Shown here: in pieces, positions 49,873 through 59,149 of the stretch
Layout: every line of letters begins with the position of its first letter
Position numbering within the stretch: the first letter of the stretch is position 1
From: Lepidostoma basale
Lineage: Eukaryota; Arthropoda; Insecta; Trichoptera; Lepidostomatidae
NCBI GenBank assembly: GCA_022606425.2
Contig: JAHDVF020000578.1
Location: forward strand, 124,001 to 188,000
DNA: 64,000 bases
Direction of reading: 5' to 3'
Notes under the pieces: model-generated
The model's database searches: none
What the model saw: only the letters and a program-made list of their open reading frames with translations
Told to the model about the DNA's origin: nothing
Translations under genes and position numbers: made by a program

Positions 49873-50079
49873 CTTATATTTAATTTAATTTAAATAATAG
49901 CCTATTAGGACACTAAGGATTTACGCAATGGTATTATACCATTTTTTATTATAGGTACTTTGTGGGAGTGACACATACTCGTATATGACATTTTCAAATG
50001 TGGAGGAACGGCAAAGCGACAAATAAAATATAAGCTTCTAAAAAAGGGACGTTTTCATTAACATAATATTAATAATTAA

Positions 50080-50657
50080 ATATCTTCGTCAGCTTGTCTC
50101 CATTCACTGCTAGACGTAAGCCTTTCCACCCCCACGCCATCTCTCTCGGTCTCTCGCCAGTGTTCTCCAAGCCATTCCCACCGTCCGCACAATATCATCG
50201 CTCCACCTGGTAGGCTGTCTCCCGACACTTCTCCGGCCCAACCTTGGCCTCCATTCAGTAACCCTCTGGCTCCATCTTTCATCACCCCGTCGACACACAT
50301 GACCAGCCCACTGTCACTTCATCTTCGCAATGCGTATCCCTCCATCGGTGACCCTGGTGTGTCTTCTAATCTCCACGTTGAGTATATGGTCATTAAACGA
50401 GATACCCAACATGAATCTTTCCATGGCCCGTTGTGAAACTTTGATTTTTTGCATTACTTCTTTAGTTAACGTCCATGTCTCGCATCCATAGGTCATCACA
50501 GGTAACACACACTGGTCCAGCACTTTTGTTTTTAAATTTTCTAAACTTCCGAATGAAGAGCAACCGAGCTGTAATCTCCTATCAATCTCCTTGACTTGAC
50601 CTTCTCTTCCAAAAGCCAACAGATGACCAAGGTACACAGATTCCACCAAAAACAATA
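50080..50657 (-). mobile_element. RTE-like LINE-B3 3' fragment
   Basis: Minus: ESVYLGHLLAFGREGQVKEI, DRRLQLGCSSFGSLENLKTK, VLPVMTYGCETWTLTKEVMQ, KIKVSQRAMERFMLGISFND, HILNVEIRRHTRVTDGGIRI, AKMK, then after a shift WAGHVCRRGDERWSQRVTEW, RPRLGRRSVGRQPTRWSDDI, VRTVGMAWRTLARDRERWRG. YLGHLL...RI, TYGCETWTL and RRSVGRPPTRWSDDI are clear RTE-like marks. One frameshift. Confidence 0.9.
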
Positions 50658-50658
50658 A

Positions 50659-50790
50659 TCAAATCAAATCAGTTTATTTTCCCAAAAAATATTACAAACA
50701 TATTTATAGTTTAAGGCATCTATTTGAGAACAGGTAAAATACCAGGAACGCATGAGAGATGGTTCGACTCTTTGAGTGAAAACTTCTTCG
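50659..50790 (-). mobile_element. LINE-E tail
   Basis: AATCAAATCAGTTTATTTTC, TTTAAGGCATCTATTTGAG, GCATGAGAGATGGTTCGAC; it stops there. It lies against LINE-B3 on the left. Confidence 0.8.
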
Positions 50791-51012
50791 ATGGTCCTAC
50801 AGCCTATATCGAGCCTTAGCCTCCTTTCCTCCGCTTCGACTTTCCAATCTGTTACTCCTTACAATTTCGCCCCATCTCTCCCGACTTCATCTTCACATCG
50901 CAGGTCTTGGTCGTCCAAATGGTCTTCTACGGTCGTTTTTGGGGTTCGCGATGACGGCATCCTCTGCACGTGACCGGCCCATCTCAGACTATTCAGTCTG
51001 ACCTGTGTGGAG
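50791..51012 (-). mobile_element. RTE-like LINE 3' end, other family
   Basis: Minus: RLNSLRWAGHVQRMPSSRTP, KTTVEDHLDDQDLRCEDEVG, RDGAKLXGVTDWKVEAEERR. LRWxGHVxRM and the closing DxxVDG..W block mark a LINE tail not otherwise present here. Confidence 0.7.
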
Positions 51013-51174
51013 AGACTGAGTGAAAATATATATAAACAATAAATATGTCTTAAGTGGTATTTGATAAATAAAATAATTTACCTATACAAATAAATTAAAC
51101 GTATGTGTAGTATAGGTTTAGGTTCTTATAATTAGGTTCTTAATTATCTTCGCGTTCATTATATTTAATTATCT

Positions 51175-51655
51175 TCGCTTTATGTATGGAAGTGAAGCTT
51201 GGAATTGGCAGAAGAAGGATGAAAGTAGAATAAATGCCGTAGAAATGAGGTCACTAAGTAGGATGTGCGGGAAAACAATGTATGATAGAATGTCTAATGA
51301 TGAAGTAAGAAAGGGATGTAAAGCGGATGAATGCGTGATAAATAAAATCAAGAAAGGGTCACTAAGATGGTTTGGACATATGGAACAATTGGATGAGGGA
51401 AGAATGGATAAAAATATATAGATATACAAGTAGTGTGAATGGAAAAAGAAGTCGCGGAAGGCCAAGGAAGGCACGACCAAATTAATCAATTACTGAAAGG
51501 CGGCCATGTTCGAAGAAGGAACAATCGACGAACGTGCATGTCACGATGTGTGATTTTAGAAGAGGCACGAGAGTTATGTCAGGATAGAACAATGTGGCGA
51601 TCCATCCTCTCTACCTACCTCTCCGGGGAAACGGCGTGATGGTTGGTTAGTTAGC
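51175..51655 (+). mobile_element. LINE-A3 3' fragment
   Basis: LYVWKXSLELAEEG start, KKDESRINAVEMRSLSRMCG, KTMYDRMSNDEVRKGCKADE, CVINKIKKGSLRWFGHMEQL, DEGRM, a shift, SSVNGKRSRGRPRKARPN, KGGHVRRRNNRRTCMSRCVI, LEEARELCQDRTMWRSILST and YLSGETA with TGATGG(TTAG). Confidence 0.92.
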
Positions 51656-51710
51656 ATTCATTATTAATAATATATATTTTTTTCGTCATGATATTTTATA
51701 TGAATGTGCA

Positions 51711-52013
51711 ATGCTCGTTTCTGTGACACGCGTTGATAATATGATAGATGTGTGTTTGTTAATACATATGTATTACACACACATATGTATTCACGAAGGT
51801 ATCACCGGAACATTAATGATTGAACCTCTGTATTATTCCGTGATGGAGGAAGTCAAATGGGAACGGAATTATGGATCGTTCCGTAATACTCTGAAATTAA
51901 AATGCAATATTGAAATAGTATTTAATGATGGGTCGCTTGTGATCACAACGGGGCCGGACTACGAAACAAAATACATTTGCCGAATTAAGACCATGCAATT
52001 GTTAATATTCTGA
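51711..52013 (+). CDS. Orphan open reading frame, unknown
   Basis: The part from about 51,783 reads like real protein: HEGITGTLMIEPLYYSVMEE, VKWERNYGSFRNTLKLKCNI, EIVFNDGSLVITTGPDYETK, YICRIKTMQLLIF. Alternating charged and hydrophobic residues suggest a beta-rich fold. It matches no repeat in the window and lies between LINE-A3 and SINE-2. The upstream 24 codons (LLIHMYYTHICIH) are low in complexity, and the real start or an exon boundary may be near 51,790. It could be an exon, a captured viral or host fragment, or chance. I do not recognise it. Confidence 0.35.
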   Translation: MLVSVTRVDNMIDVCLLIHMYYTHICIHEGITGTLMIEPLYYSVMEEVKWERNYGSFRNTLKLKCNIEIVFNDGSLVITTGPDYETKYICRIKTMQLLIF

Positions 52014-52105
52014 TTTTCACTTTTTGAATAAAATCGTCCATGTCAACATGTGCAACATCGAAAAAAACATAATGTCTTATTACATTATGTGCTAAATTAA
52101 AAAAC

Positions 52106-52437
52106 GGTGGATACGTGCAACATAAATTAAATAGACAATATGTGCACCATCTAAAAAGAACATTTTGTGTTAAATTATTTTTATTTTGTTATTTTATTTT
52201 ATATCATTGTATTTTATATTATTTATTTTAGATTTATTTTGTGGGTGTTGGACGCTTGAAGTGTGCGCGGGAGATGCCTATTGGGGGCGATGAGGTTCGC
52301 AACCCATCACACCGCGTCTCCCGCGGGGCGAAAAGAGAAGGATGGAGGGCCACATCAGTAAAAGTGTGACAGTCCATTCTTTCTGCCTACCCTTTCGGGG
52401 AGACGGCGTGATGGTTAGTTTGTTAGTGAGTTTTTTG
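52106..52437 (+). mobile_element. SINE-2, extended copy 2
   Basis: Same 325-bp unit as 12.23-12.56 kb with GGTGTTGGACGCTTGAAGTG before the GC-rich head. Ends GGCGTGATGGTTAGTTTG. Only a few substitutions separate the two, so they are young. Confidence 0.87.
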
Positions 52438-52439
52438 AA

Positions 52440-52760
52440 TAAAATCAAATCAGGAATAAATTGTATCTCAATAGAGACGAAGATGCAAATTGGAAACAGA
52501 ATATGGTTGATCGAGGTGTTTACAGGACTTATGACCTTTATGTAATACAACATTCCCCATCCCACCTTTTTTCTTATGACCACCATGTCTGACAAATTTT
52601 TAGTAGTTGTATATATGTTAATCTGTATGACCACTCTTTACATGGTAGTTAATTTCAATCTACACACTAACGCCATCTATGAAGATTGTATTTTTAAGCA
52701 CTAAGCAGAAGATCTTTTTAACGCAATGTGATAGGCTACCGCCATTAAGCGCATTGCTAG
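52440..52760 (+). repeat. Dispersed repeat R3
   Basis: TTGTATCTCAATAGAGACGA, AGATGCAAATTGGAAACAGA, CTTATGACCACCATGTCTG, TAACGCCATCTATGAAGAT, AATGTGATAGGCTACCGCC. Same order as 58.62-59.0 kb. Confidence 0.75.
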
Positions 52761-52826
52761 AAACCGCCTGGAGATGTCACTCCAATCTATATGCTATAAT
52801 TTTGACCAGTTTTTGTTTTTTACAAC

Positions 52827-52927
52827 ATTTTGAATGTATATAAATACTTGTAGACGAACAACTGGATTTCTTTCAATGGGTGAAATCCAGTTGTTCGTCT
52901 ACAAGTATTTGTATACATTCAAAATGT
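52827..52927. repeat. Perfect short palindrome
   Basis: ACAACATTTTGAATGTATA ... GAAATCCAGTTGTTCGTC: arms of about 45 bp around a 12-bp centre. The phrase TTGTAGACGAA is shared with 43.50 kb. Confidence 0.85.
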
Positions 52928-53345
52928 TGTACGAATCAAATCAGTTTATTTCATCAATAAACATTACAAAATAAATTTTCAAGGCATCTACTGAGAAGAG
53001 GTAAAATAATATATTGTGTATATATATATATACACAATATATTATTTTACCTCTTATATTACTAGAAACGCATAATATATTACTAGAAACGCATGAGATA
53101 TGGTTCGACATTAGGAAGACAGGAAGAGACACGCTCCAGAATTAAGAGTATTTGCCTTCCGAACGTACTTTTACTAATATGAAAAACGTCGATCTCCGAG
53201 GATACCGCGTTCAGCAGATTAATTGCTCTTCCCACCGGCGTCACCAGAAGCAGGTTGGTTCTGGCGGCCGCTTGGTAAAACAATCTATGCTGTCGCTGTC
53301 GGAGATATCTATCAGGGCTCCTTTTGGCGCGTTTAGTAGAGGATA
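52928..53345 (-). mobile_element. LINE-E 3' end with local inverted duplication
   Basis: AATCAAATCAGTTTATTTCA tail, then ATAATATATTGTG(TA)nCACAATATATTAT, a palindrome with the AATATATTACTAGAAACGCAT unit repeated. Then minus residues RTNLLLVTPVGRAINLLNAV, SSEIDVFHISKSTFGRQILL. Good C-terminus up to FYQAAA. Confidence 0.87.
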
Positions 53346-53709
53346 AATTTAAAGTTGCGCACGCACCCTGTTATGAAAGTGCAACACGATGAAGTAAGGA
53401 ATAAATGATAAATAACCGGACATTTCATGTGTGCCAACTCATGAAATGCGAAAACATGTCATGAAACGAGACATAAATGATGTAAGTCGTAAGAAGTGTA
53501 AAATAGTGCCAACGAGCTGTCACATTTTAGTGAGGTTATTTCGAATATGTTGCGTAATTATTTGTATTTTTTTAAATGAGAATAGACATTTGATAATGGC
53601 TTTGACAGGTGAAACACGCATTTAACACAAATTATAATATATTAAAACTTCTCGAAAACAAACGATTTCATTCTTAGTAATTATGAGAAGAAAAAAACTG
53701 TACCAAATA
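53346..53709. other. Unassigned stretch
   Basis: Includes ACATGTCATGAAACGAGACA and CAACTCATGAAATGCG. No gene was seen. Confidence 0.3.
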
Positions 53710-55020
53710 TAGGGTGTTTTTTTAAGAGCTTGAGAACTTTAAATAATAATACAAGACAGAAATATTATTGGAATGATTTTTTTATTATTATAATCTGGTA
53801 GATAATTTCATGACATTTATTTTTTAAATATGATTTCCGGCATACGTCCGCCGCGGCTACGAGTTACATAGTCCATTCGATAAGTCCAATTTTTCAATAC
53901 TTTTTCCAATAAATCTGGCCGTATGGCGTCAATGGTGGCTTGAATATTGGCTTCCAATGCTTCAAGAGTTGCTGGTTTGTCGGCATAAACCAATGACTTA
54001 AGATAGCCCCATAAAAAGTAATCAAGAGGCATTAAGTCGCACGAACGAGGGAGCCAGTTAACAGGACCACTTCTGGAAATAAAGTTGTCACCAAATTGAT
54101 TTTGCAATAAATTGATGGTTAAGCGCGCTGTATGGCAAGTTGCGCCGTCTTGTTGGAACCAAATGTCGTCGATGTTTAGCTGATTAATTTTTGGAAACAA
54201 AAAATCAGTCAGCATGACTCGATAGCGCTCACCGTTCACCGTAACGGCAGTTCCTTCCTCATTTCGAAAGAAATAAGAACCGATGATGCCGCCAGCGTGT
54301 AAACCGCACCAAACAGTCAATTTCAATGAATGTAATGGTGATTCGTTAATATCTTGAGGATTGTCTTCACTTCATATATGGCAATTTTGCTTATTGACGA
54401 AGCCATTTAACCAGAAATGAGCTTCATCACTAAACATAATTCTTCGAGAAAAATGCTCATCTTTGGCCAGTTTCAAATTAGCCCAATCAGCAAAAATGCA
54501 ACGTAAACGATGGTCATTTGGCTTTAATTCTTGCATGAACTGTATTTTATAGGCACGTAAGCCAAGATCTTTAAGTAAAATTTTCCACGTAGTCGAAGGA
54601 CAAAGGCCGACAAGTTGAGAACGGCGACGAATCGACATTTTGGCGTCTTTTTCAACACTTCGCGCTACAGCAGCAATATTCTCTTCGGTACGCATATTTC
54701 TTTGTCTTGCTGGTGGTTTTGAATCGAGAAGAGTAAAATTAGTGCTAAAAACGATCAATAACTGCACGAATTGCTTGCTCACTAGGCCGATTATGTTGAC
54801 CGTAAAATGGACGAAGTGCTCTATGAACTTGGCGAACAGATTTATTTTTTTCAAAGTAAATTTCCACAATTTGGAAGCGTTGTTCTGGCGTTAAACGATT
54901 CATGATGAATTGTCAAACCTTACTGAACAGAAATGTCAACACAATTTGACATTATCAACTGTCAAACCATACACAACAACCATCGAAACTTCTCATGCAG
55001 CTAAAAAAACACCCTTTATA
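53710..55020 (-). mobile_element. Mariner/Tc1-type transposon, DD41D, near full length
   Basis: About 1.3 kb between inverted ends AGGGTGTTTTTTTA at 53,713 and its complement ending 55,016, with TA at both outer borders (target duplication). It holds one transposase gene on the minus strand, inactivated. Lengths, ends and TA duplication agree with the IS630/Tc1/mariner superfamily. A 41-residue gap between the second and third catalytic residues suggests the DD41D (rosa-like) group. Confidence 0.92.
53817..54903 (-). pseudogene. Mariner-type transposase, inactivated
   Basis: The start at 54,903 gives MNRLTPEQRFQIVEIYFEKN, a helix-turn-helix beginning. A frameshift near 54,755 moves to another phase (NFTLLDSKPPARQRNMRTEE, SIRRRSQLVGLCPSTTWKIL with the paired-type second domain, FADWANLKLAKDEHFSRRIM, FSDEAHFWLNGFVNKQN). 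A stop near 54,372 falls where W is usual, then LTVWCGLHAGGIIGSYFFRN, IDDIWFQQDGATCHTARLTI, SRSGPVNWLPRSCDLMPLDY, FLWGYLKSLVY and the end MPEIIFKK. Catalytic D residues are visible in FSDEAHF, QQDGATCH and MPLDYF. It cannot make a transposase: one frameshift and one nonsense codon. Confidence 0.93.
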
Positions 55021-55236
55021 TACCTAATATTAGTACCACCATAATTCGGATATTAGTAATACAAATCGAAGTTTTTGTTGTTACATAATTCATTCATTTT
55101 TCCCACATTGTGTAGTATAAAAAATATCAGTGACAAAACTTGCTTTTAAATTTTTTAAAAGATTTTTTTTGTTTTGTTACGATAAAACATAATAACTTCT
55201 TTCGTGTGTACGTAAGTACACACACGTTTCATTTTC

Positions 55237-55465
55237 TTCTTCTTTTATTTTAATAGATCTAACGATCTGTGACACAGATGTCACGTCTCCTGAAATGATG
55301 AGGTCCAACTGTCCCTCCATCTTTTAGGTGGTCTTCCAGGTGGACGGTGTGTGGAGAGGATTTTGTAAGAGAAGTTATATGTGAATCTGCGAGTATCGAG
55401 TCTGACTACGTGGTCTCTCCATAATTTTATTCTGGATATCCTTTACAGACCGTCAGATCTATAAT
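55237..55465 (-). mobile_element. LINE-C-like 3' end
   Basis: TTCTTCTTC tail then minus-strand GATCGTTAGATC-complement, DGGTVGPHHFRRRDICVTDR-like and LWRDHVVRLDTRRFTYNFSY. LWRDHVxRxD matches the LINE-C W.DHIERMD block. Confidence 0.65.
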
Positions 55466-55484
55466 AAAAAGAAGAAGAAGATAT

Positions 55485-55712
55485 CCTCTAGTAAGTGCTT
55501 TGACTGTTACCCCGAAGGTCCCGGGTTCGATTTCCGGTGATGGCAGAGTGATTGTCACACTGTTTTTGATCTGGTACAGAATTCACGTGACAGTAAAATG
55601 GCGATAGCTACCTATCACACGTCACGAGAATCAGTATGATAGGTATACTCTTTACATCGATTTGACTCGCGCTCTAATGGTCTAACGAGCGATTCAACAA
55701 AATTATAATAAA
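55485..55712 (+). mobile_element. SINE-1 copy, head truncated
   Basis: CTAGTAAGTGCTTTGACTG, B box GGTTCGATTTCC, GTGATTGTCACACTG, ACCTATCACACGTCACGAG, GCGATTCAACAAAATTATAAT. The A box is lost. Confidence 0.87.
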
Positions 55713-55774
55713 ACATGTTTAATATAAATATGAATATTTTTTTTAAATATACAGGGATATTTAATTTTAGATTA

Positions 55775-56065
55775 ACTTAAGGCGTTAACACTGTAGAATT
55801 CCATAATTTAGAATTTTTTTATGAATTAAAACACTGTTTTTTCTACTTTTAAGTTTATTTTGCTCGACATGTTTCCAAGGCTTACACCTTCATCATCGGG
55901 AGAACGATATAAACTAACCAAAACTATTACAAACTGTTAAAACTGTTATATGTGTTTTTAGGTTCTGGCACTCAGTTTGTAATAATTTTGGTTAGTTTAT
56001 ATCGTTCTCCCGATGATGAAGGCTTACACCTCGTTTATAAAAAAACAGTGTTTTAATTCATAAAA
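55775..56065. repeat. Hammerhead-family inverted repeat
   Basis: Begins AAGGCGTTAACACTGTAGAA, arms AATTAAAACACTGTTTTTT...TATATCGTTCTCCCGATGATGAAGG. Related to 15.30 and 36.12 kb. Left arm, minus strand: CTC, core CCGATGA (U4 to C), T, stem II GAAGG-TGTAAG-CCTTG, GAAA, CATG, TC, GAG. Stem I CTC/GAG pairs, so one core change separates it from a complete hammerhead. Confidence 0.8.
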
Positions 56066-56094
56066 AAATATATACGAGTATTAAGTTAAAATCC

Positions 56095-56165
56095 ACTAAT
56101 GCTTGGGTCGTCGACCGGTTTCGGCAGCTCGTTGCCATCTTCTGGTACCAGACACAACCTGTACA
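56095..56165 (-). repeat. Degenerate hammerhead-like motif (CCGG type)
   Basis: Minus: GGTACCAGAAGAT, stem II GGCAACGAGCTGCC, GAAA, CCGG, TC, GACGACC. A at U4 as in all of this group. TCTGGTACCAGA (56,140) is a second small palindrome. Confidence 0.5.
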
Positions 56166-56215
56166 AGACCAGGTCAAAGACACAAACATTAATGGATTTT
56201 AACTAAAAATGTATT

Positions 56216-56665
56216 TTAAAAAATTACAAGTTTAAATTTATTTTCATTATTTACAATGAACATGAAATTTTAAATAACATTTTTTTTAAATAACAAAAGT
56301 CTGTCCTCTTCAGCACGATTGCACTATGCGTAAAAATATATTTTATGCAATTTTTTAAAACGTAGAAAACAAGTGAGTAAGCGGTCTGTGTCCATAAAAT
56401 GCACATTCACGTGACGTGGACGTGGTGGGGGAAGTCACTCGGCCGGGACACCATTCATCTAGCACGCTCTACCTACATGGCTTTTCTTCTCGAAACCACC
56501 AAATATTCCATCTACAATCGATAATAGCCCCGATTAGGACAATCCTTCACTTCCATTGAAGTGGGACAATCACGTTTTGACTTTTTGTTATGTAAATGAG
56601 ACAGTGGAATCTATACGATCATTTAAAAAATACCAAATAATTATTGTTTTATATTTAAACTAACT
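56216..56665. other. Unassigned stretch
   Basis: ACGTGACGTGGACGTGGTGG at 56,410 is an isolated GC-rich word. No gene was seen. Confidence 0.3.
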
Positions 56666-56669
56666 AATT

Positions 56670-57060
56670 GACCAACACACAGAGCTGACACAGAGGTCCA
56701 TGGAAAGACAGATACTTGGTGTGAGCTTGCGTGATCGCATAAGGAATGAAGAAATCAGACGCCGCAACAGGTTTGTTGACGTCATGGACCGAGTGGCAAA
56801 ATTGAAATGGCAATGGGCTGGACACTTGGCTAGACAGGGTGGCAACAGAGGGGCACCCAGAATACTCAGTTGTAGACCATGGGCAAATAGGCGAACTGTC
56901 GGAAGGCCACCGATGAGATGGACCGATGATATTGTCAAAATGGTTGGAAAATCTTGGATACAAAGGGGGCAGGATAGAGACGAGTGGAAGAAATTGGAAG
57001 AGGTCTACGAGTATATCCAGCAGTGGAGGGAAGAAGGCTAGCAAAGAAGAAGAAGAAGAA
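56670..57060 (+). mobile_element. RTE-like LINE-B2 3' fragment, intact C-terminus
   Basis: Uninterrupted 113-codon frame: MERQILGVSLRDRIRNEEIR, RRNRFVDVMDRVAKLKWQWA, GHLARQGGNRGAPRILSCRP, WANRRTVGRPPMRWTDDIVK, MVGKSWIQRGQDRDEWKKLE, EVYEYIQQWREEG, then AAGAAGAAG. Young and 5'-truncated. Confidence 0.92.
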
Positions 57061-57061
57061 T

Positions 57062-57107
57062 TAACTAACAAACTAACCATCGCGTCGTTTCCTCGAAGTG
57101 GTAGGCT
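57062..57107 (-). mobile_element. LINE-A2 terminal scrap
   Basis: AACTAACAAACTAACCATCG, CGTCGTTTCCTCGAAGTGGT, AGGC: 45 bp of the LINE-A 3' end squeezed between LINE-B2 and LINE-C tails. Confidence 0.75.
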
Positions 57108-57108
57108 T

Positions 57109-57722
57109 CTTCTTCCTCTTAGTTTAGGTCGTATGACCTGTTTGTGACAGTGGGCTGTCTTGAGATGATGATGTCCAACCATCTCTCCATCTCTTTGGCG
57201 GCCTTCCTGGTAATCTCTTGCAGCTTGGGTTTTCATCTTTAACAATTTTTGCAATTCTTGTATTCTCCATGCGGTCCACGTGGTCTTTCCAAAAGCACTT
57301 TCTGCTTCTCCCCATCTTACTATGTCCTCAACACCACAGACAGACCTTATCGTTTCATTTCTGATCCGATCTCTCTGAGTTTTGCCTGCGATGGAGCATA
57401 GGGTTCGGATTTCTGCTACTCTAAGAAGATTCTTAGTTCTATTGGTATCGGCTCTGACCTCTATTCCAAACGTCATGATAGGGCGAACGCATGCTTTGTA
57501 TATTTTGACTTTACTTTCGGTTAGCATGTATCTGTTCCTCAATATGGTGTCGCGCAAGCATCCAGTCAGGGCTGTCGCTTTGTTGGTTTGTGCTCGCACT
57601 TCGTCATATGGGTCACTGTAGCTTCAGGTCTCTACGCCTGGGTAAGTGAATCCCATAACTTGCTCAATAGGTATGTTATCGATGATCAATTTATATCTGA
57701 GCGGCTCTTTTGAAGGATTTCC
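57109..57722 (-). mobile_element. LINE-C2 3' fragment
   Basis: TTCTTCCTC tail, then minus FWKDHVDRMENTRIAKIVKD, ENPSCKRLPGRPPKRWRDGW, and upstream in another frame MRAQTNKATALTGCLRDTIL, RNRYMLTESKVKIYKACVRP, IMTFGIEVRADTNRTKNLLR, VAEIRTLCSIAGKTQRDRIR, NETIRSVCGVEDIVRWGEAE. A single shift separates the two. It ends upstream at PLRYKLIIDNIPIEQVMGF. Confidence 0.9.
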
Positions 57723-57724
57723 AC

Positions 57725-57808
57725 TCCATAAAAAAGTTAGTAATGTTGAAGTTTCATAATATTTCCGCCGAAACATTGCGCAAAAAGCGCATTTTATTTA
57801 TCATATTA
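57725..57808 (+). repeat. Piece of the 44.5 kb composite repeat
   Basis: AGTAATGTTGAAGTTTCATA, TTTCCGCCGAAACATTGCG. It matches TAATGTTGAAGTATCATAG at 45.21 kb. Confidence 0.5.
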
Positions 57809-58552
57809 CAGTGCACAATGGTGTTCTTATACCGACCCTTATGTATGAAAGCGAAGCATGGAACTGGCAAAAGAAGGATAGATGCAGCAGAAATGAGATC
57901 TCTTAGACGAATGTGTGGATACTCTGTGTATGATAGTGTTGAATGAAAATATAAAAAGTGAATGCGGTGCGAATGATGGTGTTATGAACAAAATAATGAA
58001 AGGATCATTAAGATGGTTTGGGCACATGGAAAGAATGAATGAAGAAAGAATGGTAAAATTTAAAGATGTAAATGGAACTAGAAATAGAGGAAGACCGAGG
58101 AAAACGTGTCACGATCAAATGAATAAAATATTGAATGTCGGTCACGTCAGGAGTCAGAGTCGGCCTTCGTGGCCGAGTAGTAAGTGCATTGACTGCCACC
58201 CCGAAGGTTCCGGGTTCGATTCCCAGTGAGGGTAGTGTGATTGTCACACTATCTTTAGTCTGGTGTAGAATTCACGTGACAATAAAATGGCGATAGATTA
58301 GCTACCTATCACATGTCACGAGAATCACTATGATAGCTATAATATCCTTTACATCGATTTGGCTCATGTTGTCATGATGTACTCGTAAAGAGCGATTCAA
58401 CAAAATAATAATAATAATAATAAAATTGACGAGCGTGCATGACACGATGTATGAATGTTGAGGAATCGAGAAAAATATGTCAGGAATAAAAGTGTGCCAG
58501 TCCATTTTTTCTGCCTACCCCTTCGGGGAAACGGCGTGATGGTTAGTTAGTT
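57809..58552 (+). mobile_element. LINE-A2 3' fragment split by SINE-1
   Basis: HNGVLIPTLMYESEAWNWQK, a short deletion, AAEMRSLRRMCGYSVYDS, shift, NENIKSECGANDGVMNKIMK, GSLRWFGHMERMNEERMVKF, KDVNGTRNRGRPRKTCHDQM, then the SINE at 58,161. Resumes 58,426 with IDERACMTRCMNVEESRKIC and ends GGCGTGATGG(TTAG). YSVYD..NENI variant. Confidence 0.9.
58161..58425 (+). mobile_element. SINE-1, complete, nested in LINE-A2
   Basis: CCTTCGTGGCCGAGTAGTAA (A box), GGTTCCGGGTTCGATTCCC (B box), full body and (AATAAT)n. Very close to the 9.39 kb copy. The interrupted codons lie at SQ-RN-RRAC. Confidence 0.93.
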
Positions 58553-58616
58553 ATGTAAAAAAAATATTTTTGACGACCAAGTATTGACACCTTACAACAA
58601 ACATTATTTCATGATT

Positions 58617-59005
58617 TAATTGTATCTCAATAGAGACTAAGATGCAAACTGGAAACTGAATATGGTTGATCAAGGTGTTTACAGGACTTATGACCTGTCA
58701 TTGGTTGGGTTTAGCGCACGCTTTATGTAATTACAACATTCCCCATTCCACCTTTCTTATGACCATGTCTGACAATTTTTTTGGAAGTTGTATTTATGTT
58801 TAAGTCCTACACCAGATTTCACATGTCAGTTTCAATGTGCCATCTAAGAAGATTTTGATTATATATGTTAATCTCTAAGATTACTCTATATACGAGTATA
58901 ATCTACATACTAACGCCATCTATGGAGATTTATGTTTATTAAGCATTAAGCAGAATAACTTTTTAACACAATGTGAAAGGCTACCCCGCCATTAGCGCAT
59001 TGTTT
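58617..59005 (+). repeat. Dispersed repeat R3, long copy
   Basis: ATTGTATCTCAATAGAGACT, GTTTACAGGACTTATGACC, TAACGCCATCTATGGAGAT, AGCATTAAGCAGAATAAC, GAAAGGCTACCCCGCCATTA. Longer than the 52.44 kb copy by about 70 bp (AGTCCTACACCAGATTTC). Confidence 0.75.
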
Positions 59006-59149
59006 AATATTTACTTAATTATTTAATATAATTGTTTTTTATAGCTATGGTAAATAAAAAAACAGCATGAGAAAAAAATATATACAAATAACACAGGTAC
59101 ATATGGTACTTATGCATACAATATTGCTTTCATACCCATTCAAAGTTCA

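Noticed and set aside
56664..57599. 311-codon minus-strand frame as one protein
   Set aside because: Residues in the upstream third are LINE-C2, and the rest is antisense to LINE-B2 and passes through a LINE-A2 scrap. It is a fortuitous read-through of three elements.
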